DNA of 64,000 nt from NCBI RefSeq assembly GCF_004551525.1, contig NZ_SATR01000030.1:1-64000 (forward strand). The letters are read 5' to 3'. Both the position numbers and the translations under genes were made by a program. Below, in pieces: positions 27,543 through 36,425 of the stretch. The stretch is from Vibrio ouci (GTDB lineage: Bacteria; Pseudomonadota; Gammaproteobacteria; Enterobacterales; Vibrionaceae). The notes under the pieces were generated by a model. It did no database searches. It was given only the letters and a program-made list of their open reading frames with translations, and was not told the origin of the DNA. How positions within the stretch are numbered: the stretch's first letter is position 1; each line of letters opens with the position of its first letter.

Positions 27543-27652
27543 CCAAAGAGTGCGGCTAATAAAAAAAGTATCGCGGCCAACGCTGCGATACTTTTAATCA
27601 ACAAGCCAAGATTGGTACTTCCACCTTTAGGTGCTTGATTGCAACAGCCCAT
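27539..27652 (-). CDS. 37-residue membrane peptide, unknown function
   Basis: The frame from ATG 27652 encodes a 37-residue protein. It begins MGCCNQAPKGGSTNLG (paired cysteines, then Gly/Ser-rich) and continues with a hydrophobic helix ending in LLAALFG. A strong ribosome site (AGGAG, 8 bp upstream) supports it. Its stop overlaps the azlD stop. A long hairpin followed by seven T residues on this strand lies inside its last codons, which is odd. I do not know a function. Confidence 0.6.
   Translation of the reverse strand: MGCCNQAPKGGSTNLGLLIKSIAALAAILFLLAALFG
27564..27595. terminator. Terminator-like hairpin overlapping azlD 3' region and the small gene
   Basis: The arms AAAAGTATCGC (27564-27574) and GCGATACTTTT (27585-27595) are perfectly complementary. 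On the plus strand it follows the azlD stop by 22 bp. On the minus strand it is followed by seven T residues but lies within the 37-codon frame. Confidence 0.7.
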
Positions 27653-27722
27653 TTTTCTAACTCCTATGATTGATGCTTTATTTGAAGATAAAGCTTAACC
27701 ATAGGGGAAGGTAAAGCGGGAT

Positions 27723-28337
27723 TTACTGCGCGACCCATTCAATTTCAATCAACGTGGTCTCAGCTAACTTTAAACGTGCTAAGAACACATCATCGGCGTG
27801 CACTTCGCCGACGCCTTGCGGTGTGCCAGTCATAATGATGTCACCATCACAAAGGGTGGTGTAGGTTTTCAACTCATCTAGGATCGCTTGCGGCGAGTAC
27901 ATCATCTGCTTCACCGAACCTTTTTGTACTCGAACACAGTTAATGAAGAGTTCGATTTCGAGTGACTCAATGTCAATCCCATCGAGCGGGACAAAACGGC
28001 TAAATACCGCAGAGCCATCAAATGCTTTTGCTCGCTCCCACGGTAACCCTTTCGATTTCAAGCTCGACTGAAGTTCACGTTTGGTCAGGTCTAACCCTAA
28101 GCCGACGGCTGCGAGTTCACCTTGTTCAACAATAAAACAGATCTCACCTTCATAGTGTAGGCGTTCATGATGGAAGGCATTTAGCTGAGAGGAAATAGAT
28201 GTCGGTGGTTTAGAAAACACCACCATTTGCTCAGGAATGGCATTGTTCAGCTCTTGGATATGCTCTAGGTAGTTGCGGCCCACACAAACTATTTTTGTCG
28301 GCGTAACATGGGTATTTCCAAGTTTAACTGAAGTCAT
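27723..28337 (-). CDS. Fumarylacetoacetate hydrolase-family protein
   Basis: This 204-residue protein is of the short YcgM/FAHD1 type, which hydrolyses acylpyruvates or decarboxylates oxaloacetate. Metal-binding acids are in HYEGEICFIVEQGE, with KAFDGSAVFSRFV, and the C-terminal GDIIMTGTPQGVG is the family hallmark. It is monocistronic. The substrate is unresolved. Confidence 0.88.
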   Translation of the reverse strand: MTSVKLGNTHVTPTKIVCVGRNYLEHIQELNNAIPEQMVVFSKPPTSISSQLNAFHHERLHYEGEICFIVEQGELAAVGLGLDLTKRELQSSLKSKGLPWERAKAFDGSAVFSRFVPLDGIDIESLEIELFINCVRVQKGSVKQMMYSPQAILDELKTYTTLCDGDIIMTGTPQGVGEVHADDVFLARLKLAETTLIEIEWVAQ

Positions 28338-28484
28338 CTCACCATCCTTGATGTCATTGATAAAGTGATCGTATTCTAATCGAACTCAAGGATAAAGTGT
28401 TGCTTTACGAAACAAAATTAAGAGCTATGCCAACAATATTGATAGTTATCGCGACAAGATAAACTTTACTCTCTAGATAGAAAA

Positions 28485-28510
28485 ACGCCTACCCAAGTGT
28501 GGATAGGCGT
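28485..28510 (-). terminator. Intrinsic terminator downstream of the porin gene
   Basis: The stem ACGCCTACCCA/TGGATAGGCGT has one mismatch and a 4-base loop. On the minus strand it is followed by TTTTT. It lies 36 bp after the porin stop. Confidence 0.85.
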
Positions 28511-28546
28511 CAACACGATTATTGTGTTAAGGCAGTAGAATCGTTG

Positions 28547-29545
28547 TTATAGGAAGTAACGTGCACCGATCGTCCATTTGTCGTCGTCTTCGGTCGCAGG
28601 ATCGTCATCACCTAAATCAATCTGGTAACCAGCGAAACCAACCAGTTTCGGTGTGAAGTTATATTCAGCCTGAAGCGCACTTTGACTAAACTGAGTAAGG
28701 TCACTAGAGTTAGCCGTAGCTTTTCCGGTCACCGCTTCATAGTTAACACTTAGGTTAAGTCCGTTTCCTAAGCCATAAGCCAATAACACCTCATATTGCT
28801 CAGACTCGTAAAGAGATTCGTAGAAGTTGTCATTGTTTGCGTACACAACGGCACTATATAGCCCATTACTATAGTTACCTACTTTAAGGGAAACAGCATG
28901 AGATTCCGCATCAACGTTATCTACCTCGCCACCGTTGTACACATACCCTAAGCCAATACCCATCATAGAGAAGGAAACCGCAATTTGGCCACGCGCGTCA
29001 TAGACTGTGGCCGCTTCAGTATGCTTACCTTGCCAACCTAGACCAAAGTCCAGTGACATATCATCACCAAAGGCAAAGCCTTTACGGTAAGTGACCATTT
29101 TATCACCACGACCAGAACCTAGGTTGCCGTGGTTGGAGTATATAAAGTCATTAGCAAACGCAATTGGCATATCAGCCACGCCTGCGACGTCATAGTAAGG
29201 GGCCCATTGTGTACCCAACGCTAGACGACCCGCCTGATCATGCGTCATACCAATGTAACCAAGACGAGTTGTGAAAGAAGTATCACCACCATCAAGGTAT
29301 TTGAGTGCCCATTCCCCTTTTGCATCGACCGTGATGCCGTTACCAACATCTTGTGTTCCAGACACATTCAGTCGAGGAGATACTTGGTGGACTTCGACTT
29401 CGTCACTGGAATATTCACCGATGCCGACATCGACATAACCACCAAGAGAAATTGTTGAACCTTCGCTGTTGTAGATTTCGGCTGCGAAAGCGTTTGTACC
29501 ACATGCTGTTGCCGCGATGGTTGCGGCTAATAATTTAGTATTCAT
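28547..29545 (-). CDS. Gram-negative general porin (OmpU/OmpL-like)
   Basis: This 332-residue outer-membrane beta-barrel has a signal peptide ending at TNAFA (about residue 21). Alternating amphipathic strands include SLGGYVDVGIGEY, TRLGYIGMTHDQAGRLALGTQ (a porin signature), and the C-terminal WTIGARYFL ending in Phe, recognised by the BAM machinery. It allows passive diffusion of small solutes. An upstream CRP-like site could regulate it. Confidence 0.88.
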   Translation of the reverse strand: MNTKLLAATIAATACGTNAFAAEIYNSEGSTISLGGYVDVGIGEYSSDEVEVHQVSPRLNVSGTQDVGNGITVDAKGEWALKYLDGGDTSFTTRLGYIGMTHDQAGRLALGTQWAPYYDVAGVADMPIAFANDFIYSNHGNLGSGRGDKMVTYRKGFAFGDDMSLDFGLGWQGKHTEAATVYDARGQIAVSFSMMGIGLGYVYNGGEVDNVDAESHAVSLKVGNYSNGLYSAVVYANNDNFYESLYESEQYEVLLAYGLGNGLNLSVNYEAVTGKATANSSDLTQFSQSALQAEYNFTPKLVGFAGYQIDLGDDDPATEDDDKWTIGARYFL

Positions 29546-29869
29546 TTTTTAATGTCCGTATTTGGTTTAACCACGTTCGAATCAGTCGCTAGCGACCGAA
29601 AACTGCACGAACAACTAAAACGTAGTACGGAAACAAAAAAAATGAAGTGCAACCAAGCGCTTATTAATGATTATTTCGCAAAATAACCTAATCAGCAAAA
29701 ATATCAGTACTTTTTAACCATATGAATTATCTATGATTTTTTGGAGTCATATTTGCACCAAAAATAAAAAGTGACACATGTCACGTTTTTGTTATTTTAT
29801 GGGAACTTTCCTAGAATATGAGTCGCAATAAATCAATATCACGACTCAATATTCTACATTTTTCATACG
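29546..29869. promoter_or_regulatory. Porin upstream region with a CRP-like site
   Basis: This AT-rich 324-bp gap separates the porin start from the malM stop. At 29770-29785, AGTGACACATGTCACG matches TGTGA-N6-TCACA at 8 of 10 conserved positions. It is about 225 bp upstream of the porin start. No gene is visible. Confidence 0.5.
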
Positions 29870-30703
29870 TTATTGAGCGTTAACCGCTTTAATAAACACT
29901 TGTTGGGCATCATCAATTTTTAGTGCTTTTGCTTCTTCAAGTAGAGCCAAAGCTTTGTCTAAATCATTAGATTTCACTGCGGCAGTGATCGCGTTGTGAT
30001 AATAGCTTTGTGTTTCAGGCTGAATAACTTCTGGCGTTGATGCTAATGACGGCTTGAGTGGAGCATCATCTGTTGTCGGCCTAGAGAGTGAAAACAAGCT
30101 GACACGATCAATTGAAACTTCTATTTTACCCACCAATGCGTTTGGAATAGGGATGTCTTTGACTTCAGGTAAATAGTTACCGCGACCTTCTGCATCCAAT
30201 CGAGCGGGGTGGATGACATTAGTAAACTTGCCCAATTCCGAATCATCACTGTAAACCACTAAATATACCGACTCAGTTCCCGTCGGCGGGAAAAAGTCGA
30301 ATTCAGCGACTAAGCGATTACCTAAATTTAAGCGCGGTTTCTCATAAACAAAGTGGTTCTTGTCGTAGGTTTCTAGCACCTTGCCCGATTTATCGACGAT
30401 AACAGCTCGTGGAGAAAATGCCGTATCACCGATCTGGCTGGTGATTTCAATCGAAAACTCACCGCGGTTTGCTGGCAGCTCAAAAACCGCAACCGGGCTA
30501 TCTATGCCAATACCTTTAAAATGTTGAGAATTGTCAGTGATCTCTACCGTAGCAGAGCTTGGCAGCTTCAATACGACTGATTGTAAATTGGAAATCGAGC
30601 TAACTTGCTCAGCTTGGGATAGCTGAACATGTTCAGGAGTCGGGGCTGTTTGGCAAGCAGTTAATGCAACACAGCTGCTAAGAACGAGGGCACGTAAATA
30701 CAT
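29870..30703 (-). CDS. malM: MalM-like periplasmic lipoprotein of the maltose system
   Basis: This encodes 277 residues starting at ATG 30703 (AAAGGA upstream; an in-frame ATG at 30775 adds an unlikely leader). The signal peptide ends in the lipobox LTAC. The body resembles MalM (maltose operon periplasmic protein), with FSIEITSQIGDTAFSPRAVI and LVVYSDDSELGKFT. It follows lamB on the same strand after a hairpin. Its molecular function is unknown in any species, but the context links it to maltodextrin uptake. Confidence 0.85.
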   Translation of the reverse strand: MYLRALVLSSCVALTACQTAPTPEHVQLSQAEQVSSISNLQSVVLKLPSSATVEITDNSQHFKGIGIDSPVAVFELPANRGEFSIEITSQIGDTAFSPRAVIVDKSGKVLETYDKNHFVYEKPRLNLGNRLVAEFDFFPPTGTESVYLVVYSDDSELGKFTNVIHPARLDAEGRGNYLPEVKDIPIPNALVGKIEVSIDRVSLFSLSRPTTDDAPLKPSLASTPEVIQPETQSYYHNAITAAVKSNDLDKALALLEEAKALKIDDAQQVFIKAVNAQ

Positions 30704-30788
30704 AGTTTGTCCTTTTGTTATTTTGCTAAGAACTCGAAGGGAGGCTAACTTGTAGCAATCAAACCCTACCTGCAAATACTTAGGAAAA

Positions 30789-30812
30789 TAGCCGGCACAT
30801 TAGAGCCGGCTA
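30789..30812 (-). other. Intergenic hairpin between lamB and malM
   Basis: A perfect 8-bp stem TAGCCGGC/GCCGGCTA with an 8-base loop has no T-run. It could stabilise the lamB message and reduce read-through into malM. Confidence 0.6.
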
Positions 30813-30852
30813 ATAAATTATGGACTAGACGATTAGGACAGTAATCCGTCTA

Positions 30853-32076
30853 TTACCACCAAGCTTCAACCTGAATACCTACTACGTACTCAGAATCTTC
30901 GCCAGTGCCAAATGCATCGTCGTTTTCAGTATCAGTAATGTATGAACCGTAAACGCGCAGTTCAGGACGAGCCCAGAAGCTGTCACCCATTGCCCATGCT
31001 TGAGCAACAGTCAGTTTAGTATTACCGAAGTCTTCTTTCTCCATACCGTTGCTTGCGATCTTCTCACCCGCGTTGTAACCCGCTTCGAAGACAGTGCGCA
31101 TTGTATCGTTCCACTTGTACATTGGACGAACAACAACCGAGTACTGGTCGATATCAAGTTTTTGACCTGTGATGTTGCCATCTGAGTCAGTACCACCGAT
31201 ATCAGAACCTGCTAGATAAGCTAGCTGATGACCCATTTCCCAGCTTTCACCAAGGTTCATTACACCCCAGTTAATAATGCGGAAGCCAGTCGCGTCGTTA
31301 TGAGCGCCTGAACGGTCGTAGTAAGTGCCAGCACCCCAGAAGTTAGCAGCCTGAACACCGTAACCCGCTGTACCGTATTGGAATACAGTTTGGTTAAAGC
31401 CATTGCTCATACCTTGGTGGACAACTGCTGTAGCAAGAACACCATCGTCACCGTCGTAGTTCTTGTCATCTTTTTCTGTCGCGAAGTTGTACGCAAGTGC
31501 TAGTTCTAGTGAAGCGTCAGACCATAGGCCAATGTTCGCTAGACGAGCGTCAAAGATGTAACCTGCGCCATTGTCATCTTCACCATCTTGGATTAGTGCT
31601 AGAGATAGCTTTTGATCACCAATTGATAGGTTTTCGATACCACCACCAGTACCAGAGGTGTTTAGGTAGTAGAAGTCAGTGATGTGGATGTCTTTACGTT
31701 GGTAGTAAGTCTTACCCGCCCACATTGTTGCGTCTGTATCAGCAGCAATTAAGCCTTTTGCTTTAACAGCGAACTGAGCAACGTTGAAATCGCCATCTTC
31801 CCAGCCGCTTGCACCGCTATTGCCCTGTGCAATCATCGACTCTACGCGCCAAGTTTGCTCACCTGTTTTCAACTCTTCAGCAAAGCCAAACTCATAGTAG
31901 TTGTCGTTTTCATTACCTAGACGACCAACACCATTTTTGTTGACAGAAAGATCAGACTCACCATTGCCACTAATGCCAGTACCAGCACGGAAGTAGCCGT
32001 TAAAATCCACTGCGAATGCTGAACCTGCAGCTAGAGTCGCAGCCACTGCAGCAGCAATTACACTTACTTTTTTCAT
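30853..32076 (-). CDS. lamB: Maltoporin LamB
   Basis: This 407-residue trimeric outer-membrane channel is for maltose and maltodextrins. The signal peptide ends at AGSAFA (about residue 22) and the mature start VDFNGYFRAGTGIS is typical of LamB. The C-terminus VGIQVEAWW ends in an aromatic residue. ATG 32076 is preferred because GGAG lies 8 bp upstream. The upstream region carries MalT-like boxes, which implies maltotriose induction. Confidence 0.93.
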   Translation of the reverse strand: MKKVSVIAAAVAATLAAGSAFAVDFNGYFRAGTGISGNGESDLSVNKNGVGRLGNENDNYYEFGFAEELKTGEQTWRVESMIAQGNSGASGWEDGDFNVAQFAVKAKGLIAADTDATMWAGKTYYQRKDIHITDFYYLNTSGTGGGIENLSIGDQKLSLALIQDGEDDNGAGYIFDARLANIGLWSDASLELALAYNFATEKDDKNYDGDDGVLATAVVHQGMSNGFNQTVFQYGTAGYGVQAANFWGAGTYYDRSGAHNDATGFRIINWGVMNLGESWEMGHQLAYLAGSDIGGTDSDGNITGQKLDIDQYSVVVRPMYKWNDTMRTVFEAGYNAGEKIASNGMEKEDFGNTKLTVAQAWAMGDSFWARPELRVYGSYITDTENDDAFGTGEDSEYVVGIQVEAWW

Positions 32077-32515
32077 TATTAACTCCATTTAGAGATTTTT
32101 ATTTTTCGCTCTCTTTCGGTCCATTCTGTAAGGCAGTAACAGAGTGTTGCTAAAGAGAGGTAAGGCGGGACTAGGGCTCATGACTTAGTCCCTCTCTGTT
32201 TCAACTGCAGCAAGATTAACTGGGGAGTAGAAAAACCAACTCATCCAGATGAGAAATAATTTAGGGGGATGAGAAGGGATGAGAAAATTTACAGAACGAT
32301 ATTTTTACGCACTAAATCACAATAATAGGGGTGAGTTCGAACGCCAGAGGAAAATTAGTTAGATCAAAATGCCAAGTAGCTCACTATTTATATAAATAAC
32401 ATCAAATTAGTGAAACAAAATTACAGTTATTCTTTTTTAGAATGGTGCTTGACCTACTGTTAGCAAACCTATTAACTAAAGCTAAAGTAATAAATTTAAT
32501 TATTAGTAAGCCATA
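32077..32515. promoter_or_regulatory. Divergent lamB / glgX region with MalT-like boxes
   Basis: This 439-bp gap holds a cluster of sites close to the MalT consensus GGGGA(T/G)GAGG. GGGGATGAGA (32265-32274) and AGGGATGAGA (32275-32284) are adjacent direct repeats. GGGGAGTAGA (32222-32231) is a weaker copy. CTCATC-CA-GATGAG (32240-32253) is an inverted pair. The arrangement fits cooperative MalT binding. I see no gene here. Confidence 0.7.
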
Positions 32516-34468
32516 ATGATGCAGTGCTCTCGTCCGTACCCTTTGGGTGCCACACCAGATAGTCATGGGTGTAACTTTTCCATATTCGCTCCAAAGGCTA
32601 AGAACATCCAACTCGCTATTTTTGACGATAGCGGAGAATTCCAAACCTTCACATTAGAGCAAGAATACGCAGGCGTTCGGTTCACCTATTTACCGAATAT
32701 TAAAGCTGGCCAGAAATACGCTTATGTTGTTGAGGAAAACGGTAAGCCACTCCTCATTGCCGACCCTTATGCCAAAGCACTAGAAAAACCGCTTCACTAC
32801 ATTCTCCCTTTTGACAATGAAGCCAGCTTTACCTTGGCAAAATGCGTCGTGGTAGATGATAGTTTTGATTGGCAAGGAGTAGAGAAGCCGAACCGCCCTC
32901 GTGAAGAGATGGTCTTATTTGAAACACACGTAAAAGGCGTTTCAAAGCGCAACCCAGAAATCCCTGCGCAAGAACAAGGCTGCTACCTTGGTCTTGTCAG
33001 CCCTGCAATGCTTGAGTTCTACAAACAGCAGAACATCAATACTTTGCAATTGCTACCGGTCGCGGCGTGTATGCATGAGCCTCACCTACTTAAAATGGAC
33101 AAGGTAAACTACTGGGGCTACAACCCTTACCTGTTTATGGTGCCAGACCCAAGGTATGCCGAAAAAGATGCGGTCACCGAATTAAAAACCGCGATACGCG
33201 AGCTCCACCGCCACGGTATCGAAGTCATTCTGGACGTCGTCTACAACCATACCGCTGAAGGCGGAGCCGATGGGCCTATTTTCAACTTAAAAGCACTAGA
33301 CGATCATTACTACATCAAACATGGTGAACATTACGCTAACTATACTGGTTGCGGTAACACGGTTGATCTTTCTTACCAGCCTTCATTAAACCTTGTGATG
33401 GATACGCTGCGCTACTGGGTCAATGAGTATCAAGTTGACGGCTTCCGCTTTGACTTAGCCGCCACCTTAGGTCGACATGGCGAGCACTTTAGCCCTGAGT
33501 CTGCGTTCTTTAAAGCCGTGGCGCAAGATCCGGTTCTACGTGAAGTGAAGTTAATTGCTGAGCCATGGGATATCGGCCCAAACGGTTATCAAGTGGGTAA
33601 CTTCCCGTTTGGCTGGAACGAGTGTAATGACCGTCTACGCGATATAACACGTAGTTTCTGGCGTGGCGTTCAAGGCTTCCTAAAAGAGTTTGCGACTCGA
33701 ATAATGGGTTCTCGCGATCTCTATAGCGCAGCAAATTGGCCTTATAAACTTACCGTCAATTACATCACTTACCATGATGGCTTCTGCATGCAAGATTTAG
33801 TTTCTTACAAGCACAAACATAATGAAGCAAACGGTGAGCAAAACCGCGATGGCCATGGTGACAATCGCTCAGATAACTATGGTATAGAAGGAACAACAGA
33901 AAACCCAACTGTTTTGGAAAAGCGTGAAAAGCAGAAACGTAATTTTATGGCGAGTCTACTTTTTGCTTTTGGTATTCCACATATCTTGACTGCAGATGTC
34001 CTTTCTCACAGTCAGCAAGGTAATAACAACGCCTACTGCCAAGACAATGAACTCAGCTGGTTAGACTGGTCTAACTCAGAGTCGAAAGATACGTTTAAAG
34101 CTTGGTTGGCCGAGATGGTCAAAGCTCGTCAAGAATTTATGGTGCCATTTATTCGCGCGTTCAGTGGCGAAAGTCGTAATAACAACCGTATCTTCTGGCG
34201 CAGAATTGATGGTAGCTTCATGGAACATGATGACTGGAATCGCTTAAGTTCTGTCGCACTGCACTTAGGGATTGGTAAAGAGGGAGATGAGCTGTTTTAC
34301 TGCATCAACCAAACCAATGCCCCTGCTCGTTTTACTCTGCCTACCTCTGAAGGTAAAGAGTGGACGATGATCTGTAATACAGATGATCACGAGCTGCATA
34401 AAACCATTGATAACAAACAAGTTCTTGTTGCCCCATCTTCATTAGCGATCTTTTTCGCCAACGCCTAA
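32516..34468 (+). CDS. GlgX-like glycogen/maltodextrin debranching enzyme (GH13)
   Basis: This 650-residue protein has an N-terminal CBM48 (about 1-100) and a GH13 catalytic barrel. Region I is in DVVYNHTAEGG, the nucleophile Asp in GFRFDLAATLG, the acid Glu in IAEPWD, and region IV in NYITYHDGF. It hydrolyses alpha-1,6 branches of glycogen or limit dextrins in the cytoplasm, as there is no signal peptide. ATG 32519 is an alternative start. The divergent lamB neighbour and MalT-like boxes suggest maltodextrin use rather than glycogen turnover only. Confidence 0.85.
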   Translation: MMQCSRPYPLGATPDSHGCNFSIFAPKAKNIQLAIFDDSGEFQTFTLEQEYAGVRFTYLPNIKAGQKYAYVVEENGKPLLIADPYAKALEKPLHYILPFDNEASFTLAKCVVVDDSFDWQGVEKPNRPREEMVLFETHVKGVSKRNPEIPAQEQGCYLGLVSPAMLEFYKQQNINTLQLLPVAACMHEPHLLKMDKVNYWGYNPYLFMVPDPRYAEKDAVTELKTAIRELHRHGIEVILDVVYNHTAEGGADGPIFNLKALDDHYYIKHGEHYANYTGCGNTVDLSYQPSLNLVMDTLRYWVNEYQVDGFRFDLAATLGRHGEHFSPESAFFKAVAQDPVLREVKLIAEPWDIGPNGYQVGNFPFGWNECNDRLRDITRSFWRGVQGFLKEFATRIMGSRDLYSAANWPYKLTVNYITYHDGFCMQDLVSYKHKHNEANGEQNRDGHGDNRSDNYGIEGTTENPTVLEKREKQKRNFMASLLFAFGIPHILTADVLSHSQQGNNNAYCQDNELSWLDWSNSESKDTFKAWLAEMVKARQEFMVPFIRAFSGESRNNNRIFWRRIDGSFMEHDDWNRLSSVALHLGIGKEGDELFYCINQTNAPARFTLPTSEGKEWTMICNTDDHELHKTIDNKQVLVAPSSLAIFFANA

Positions 34469-34475
34469 CTTCACA

Positions 34476-34509
34476 AAATTGAGTGATATGGTGACATATC
34501 ACTCAATTT
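34476..34509 (+). terminator. Long hairpin after the debranching enzyme gene
   Basis: A perfect 15-bp stem AAATTGAGTGATATG/CATATCACTCAATTT with loop GTGA begins 8 bp after the stop. The T-run is short, so termination may be partial. Confidence 0.65.
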
Positions 34510-34620
34510 ATGAATAAAGAAAGCCCATTCGCTAGATTAATATGCATTGATGTGCTTGCGAGATCCGTTTACTATACGGCGCATAATTACAATACTTTCT
34601 AATCAATCGGTTGGCACACA

Positions 34621-36387
34621 ATGGCTTTACCCAAGTTTCTTATTCGCACGCTCAGGCCGTATATCATACTGCTCGTGATAGGAATGATTTACGCAGCCTA
34701 TCAACAGCTCAATAAATCAGAACACATCGCTTATCAGCAATCCTATTCCAATCTCAAAACCGGTTCTGAGCTTATCTTTTCCCAAGTTGAAGCGGCTTCA
34801 AGTAAACTCTACTTATTGGACGACACGTCTTCAGTCTCTGAGTTCGACTCCATCGCCAAACGGATATTGAAACACACGCCCACATACAGTGACATTATCT
34901 ATGTCAATCGTGAAACTAACCAATATCGTTCTGCACTACTCAACTCTACTGATGCTGAAAAAAATCCTGATATTACTTGGCGCCCTCTCGACGGTATCGC
35001 TGAGCACTTAGCCGTCTCATCCATCTATCAAAAAACACCCAAAGAGTGGGTATTCGCAGTCAAATACACCCAAGACAACGCTAACGAAATTTGGTTGGAG
35101 TTCGACTTAAAGTACACCACACAAAGTTTACGTGGACTACGTACATTGAATGAGGGTTACGTTTTCGTCGTGGATAGCACCACAGGCAGACTCGCCTTCC
35201 ATCCAGATCCTAACCGAATAGGCACTCCTTCGGTAAGCTACCACGCCGGGATCAGTGAACAAATCAACCACGGCTTGTTGTTTGGCAAGTATGAGTACTA
35301 CTACAAAGGTCAGTTCAAGATGTCTGTCTATGATGGTGACAACCCATACAAGTGGGTGTTCATCTCAGGCACAGATCGCTCAGATATTCTCTCTTCTTCT
35401 TATCAGTTTTCATTGACTGCCATCGTTATAGCGTCACTGCTGTTTTTGGCGATTGTCATCAACTATTTAACCTATCAGCTAAACACCAGTTTGGCCGAAC
35501 TTAACAACAAAGAAGAGCTGGTCGACTTTAAGCACAACTTAAGAGAGATCTTAGATCGCTTTTGCCACCACAAAGGTGTCCAGCTTTGCTTCTACGATGC
35601 TGATTACGGACACTTCACTACCGTCGATTATCATGGCAACACTAATATTATTCTCAGAGATCGAAATCTTGCTAAGCACTTTTCGCCAAGCTCTTTAAGT
35701 TACACGGGGAAGCGATACGCCGATCCTCTAGCGAAGAAGCTGCAGATTAACTCGCGTCACTACACCATTCCGCTGTTTGATAAAGAGAGTCTGATTGGGG
35801 TTATCTACATGAAAGCCACCTTCCCGACCTATCGCAGCATTTTACGTATGATCCGCGATTACTCGGAAGTGGCGCTAACCAATTTACTGCTGCACAAAAA
35901 GTTGCGCAGTAAAGACGTTATGACTCATTTAGACAATAAACTCACGCTGAGAGAAAAGCTTGATAAGCACATCGATAAGGAAGACGTTTACTTAGCCATC
36001 GTCGATATTGATCACTTCAAACGTGTGAACGATAGCTTAGGTCATTTGGTTGGCGATCAGGTGATCATCCACACTGCTGACTTAATGAAGAAGTGCTTTC
36101 CAAAACCCAACTCATTGAGTGTGGCACGTTTTGGCGGCGAAGAGTTCTGTGTCCTGTTTAGAGCCAATGATGAAAATGATGCCTATGAACAATGCGAAAT
36201 GTTTAGGCACTTAGTCGAGCAATCAAAGCTTATTTGTGATGATGTTCCTGTGCAGTACACCGTCAGTATCGGTATTACACTCAACCGAGACAGCCAACAC
36301 ATCTCGATTGGTCGAGCGGATAAAGCGCTTTATCAAGCCAAGGGATTGGGTCGAAACCAGGTGGTGTTAAATACCTTCCAAGCATAA
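34621..36387 (+). CDS. Membrane diguanylate cyclase (GGDEF domain)
   Basis: This 588-residue protein has a membrane helix near the N-terminus (IILLVIGMIYAAY), a periplasmic Cache-like sensor (about 35-255) and a second helix (AIVIASLLFLAIVINYL). A GAF-like cytoplasmic segment follows, then the GGDEF domain (about 430-585) with the intact active site RFGGEEF. It should make cyclic di-GMP in response to an external signal. There is no EAL domain. It stands alone, upstream of a bidirectional terminator. Confidence 0.88.
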   Translation: MALPKFLIRTLRPYIILLVIGMIYAAYQQLNKSEHIAYQQSYSNLKTGSELIFSQVEAASSKLYLLDDTSSVSEFDSIAKRILKHTPTYSDIIYVNRETNQYRSALLNSTDAEKNPDITWRPLDGIAEHLAVSSIYQKTPKEWVFAVKYTQDNANEIWLEFDLKYTTQSLRGLRTLNEGYVFVVDSTTGRLAFHPDPNRIGTPSVSYHAGISEQINHGLLFGKYEYYYKGQFKMSVYDGDNPYKWVFISGTDRSDILSSSYQFSLTAIVIASLLFLAIVINYLTYQLNTSLAELNNKEELVDFKHNLREILDRFCHHKGVQLCFYDADYGHFTTVDYHGNTNIILRDRNLAKHFSPSSLSYTGKRYADPLAKKLQINSRHYTIPLFDKESLIGVIYMKATFPTYRSILRMIRDYSEVALTNLLLHKKLRSKDVMTHLDNKLTLREKLDKHIDKEDVYLAIVDIDHFKRVNDSLGHLVGDQVIIHTADLMKKCFPKPNSLSVARFGGEEFCVLFRANDENDAYEQCEMFRHLVEQSKLICDDVPVQYTVSIGITLNRDSQHISIGRADKALYQAKGLGRNQVVLNTFQA

Positions 36388-36391
36388 AAAT

Positions 36392-36424
36392 AAAGGGAAG
36401 TGCAGTGAGCACTTCCCTTTTTCG
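36392..36424. terminator. Bidirectional terminator between the GGDEF gene and nanH
   Basis: A 12-bp stem AAAGGGAAGTGC/GCACTTCCCTTT with a 5-base loop is followed by T residues on both strands. It ends two convergent genes. Confidence 0.9.
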
Positions 36425-36425
36425 T

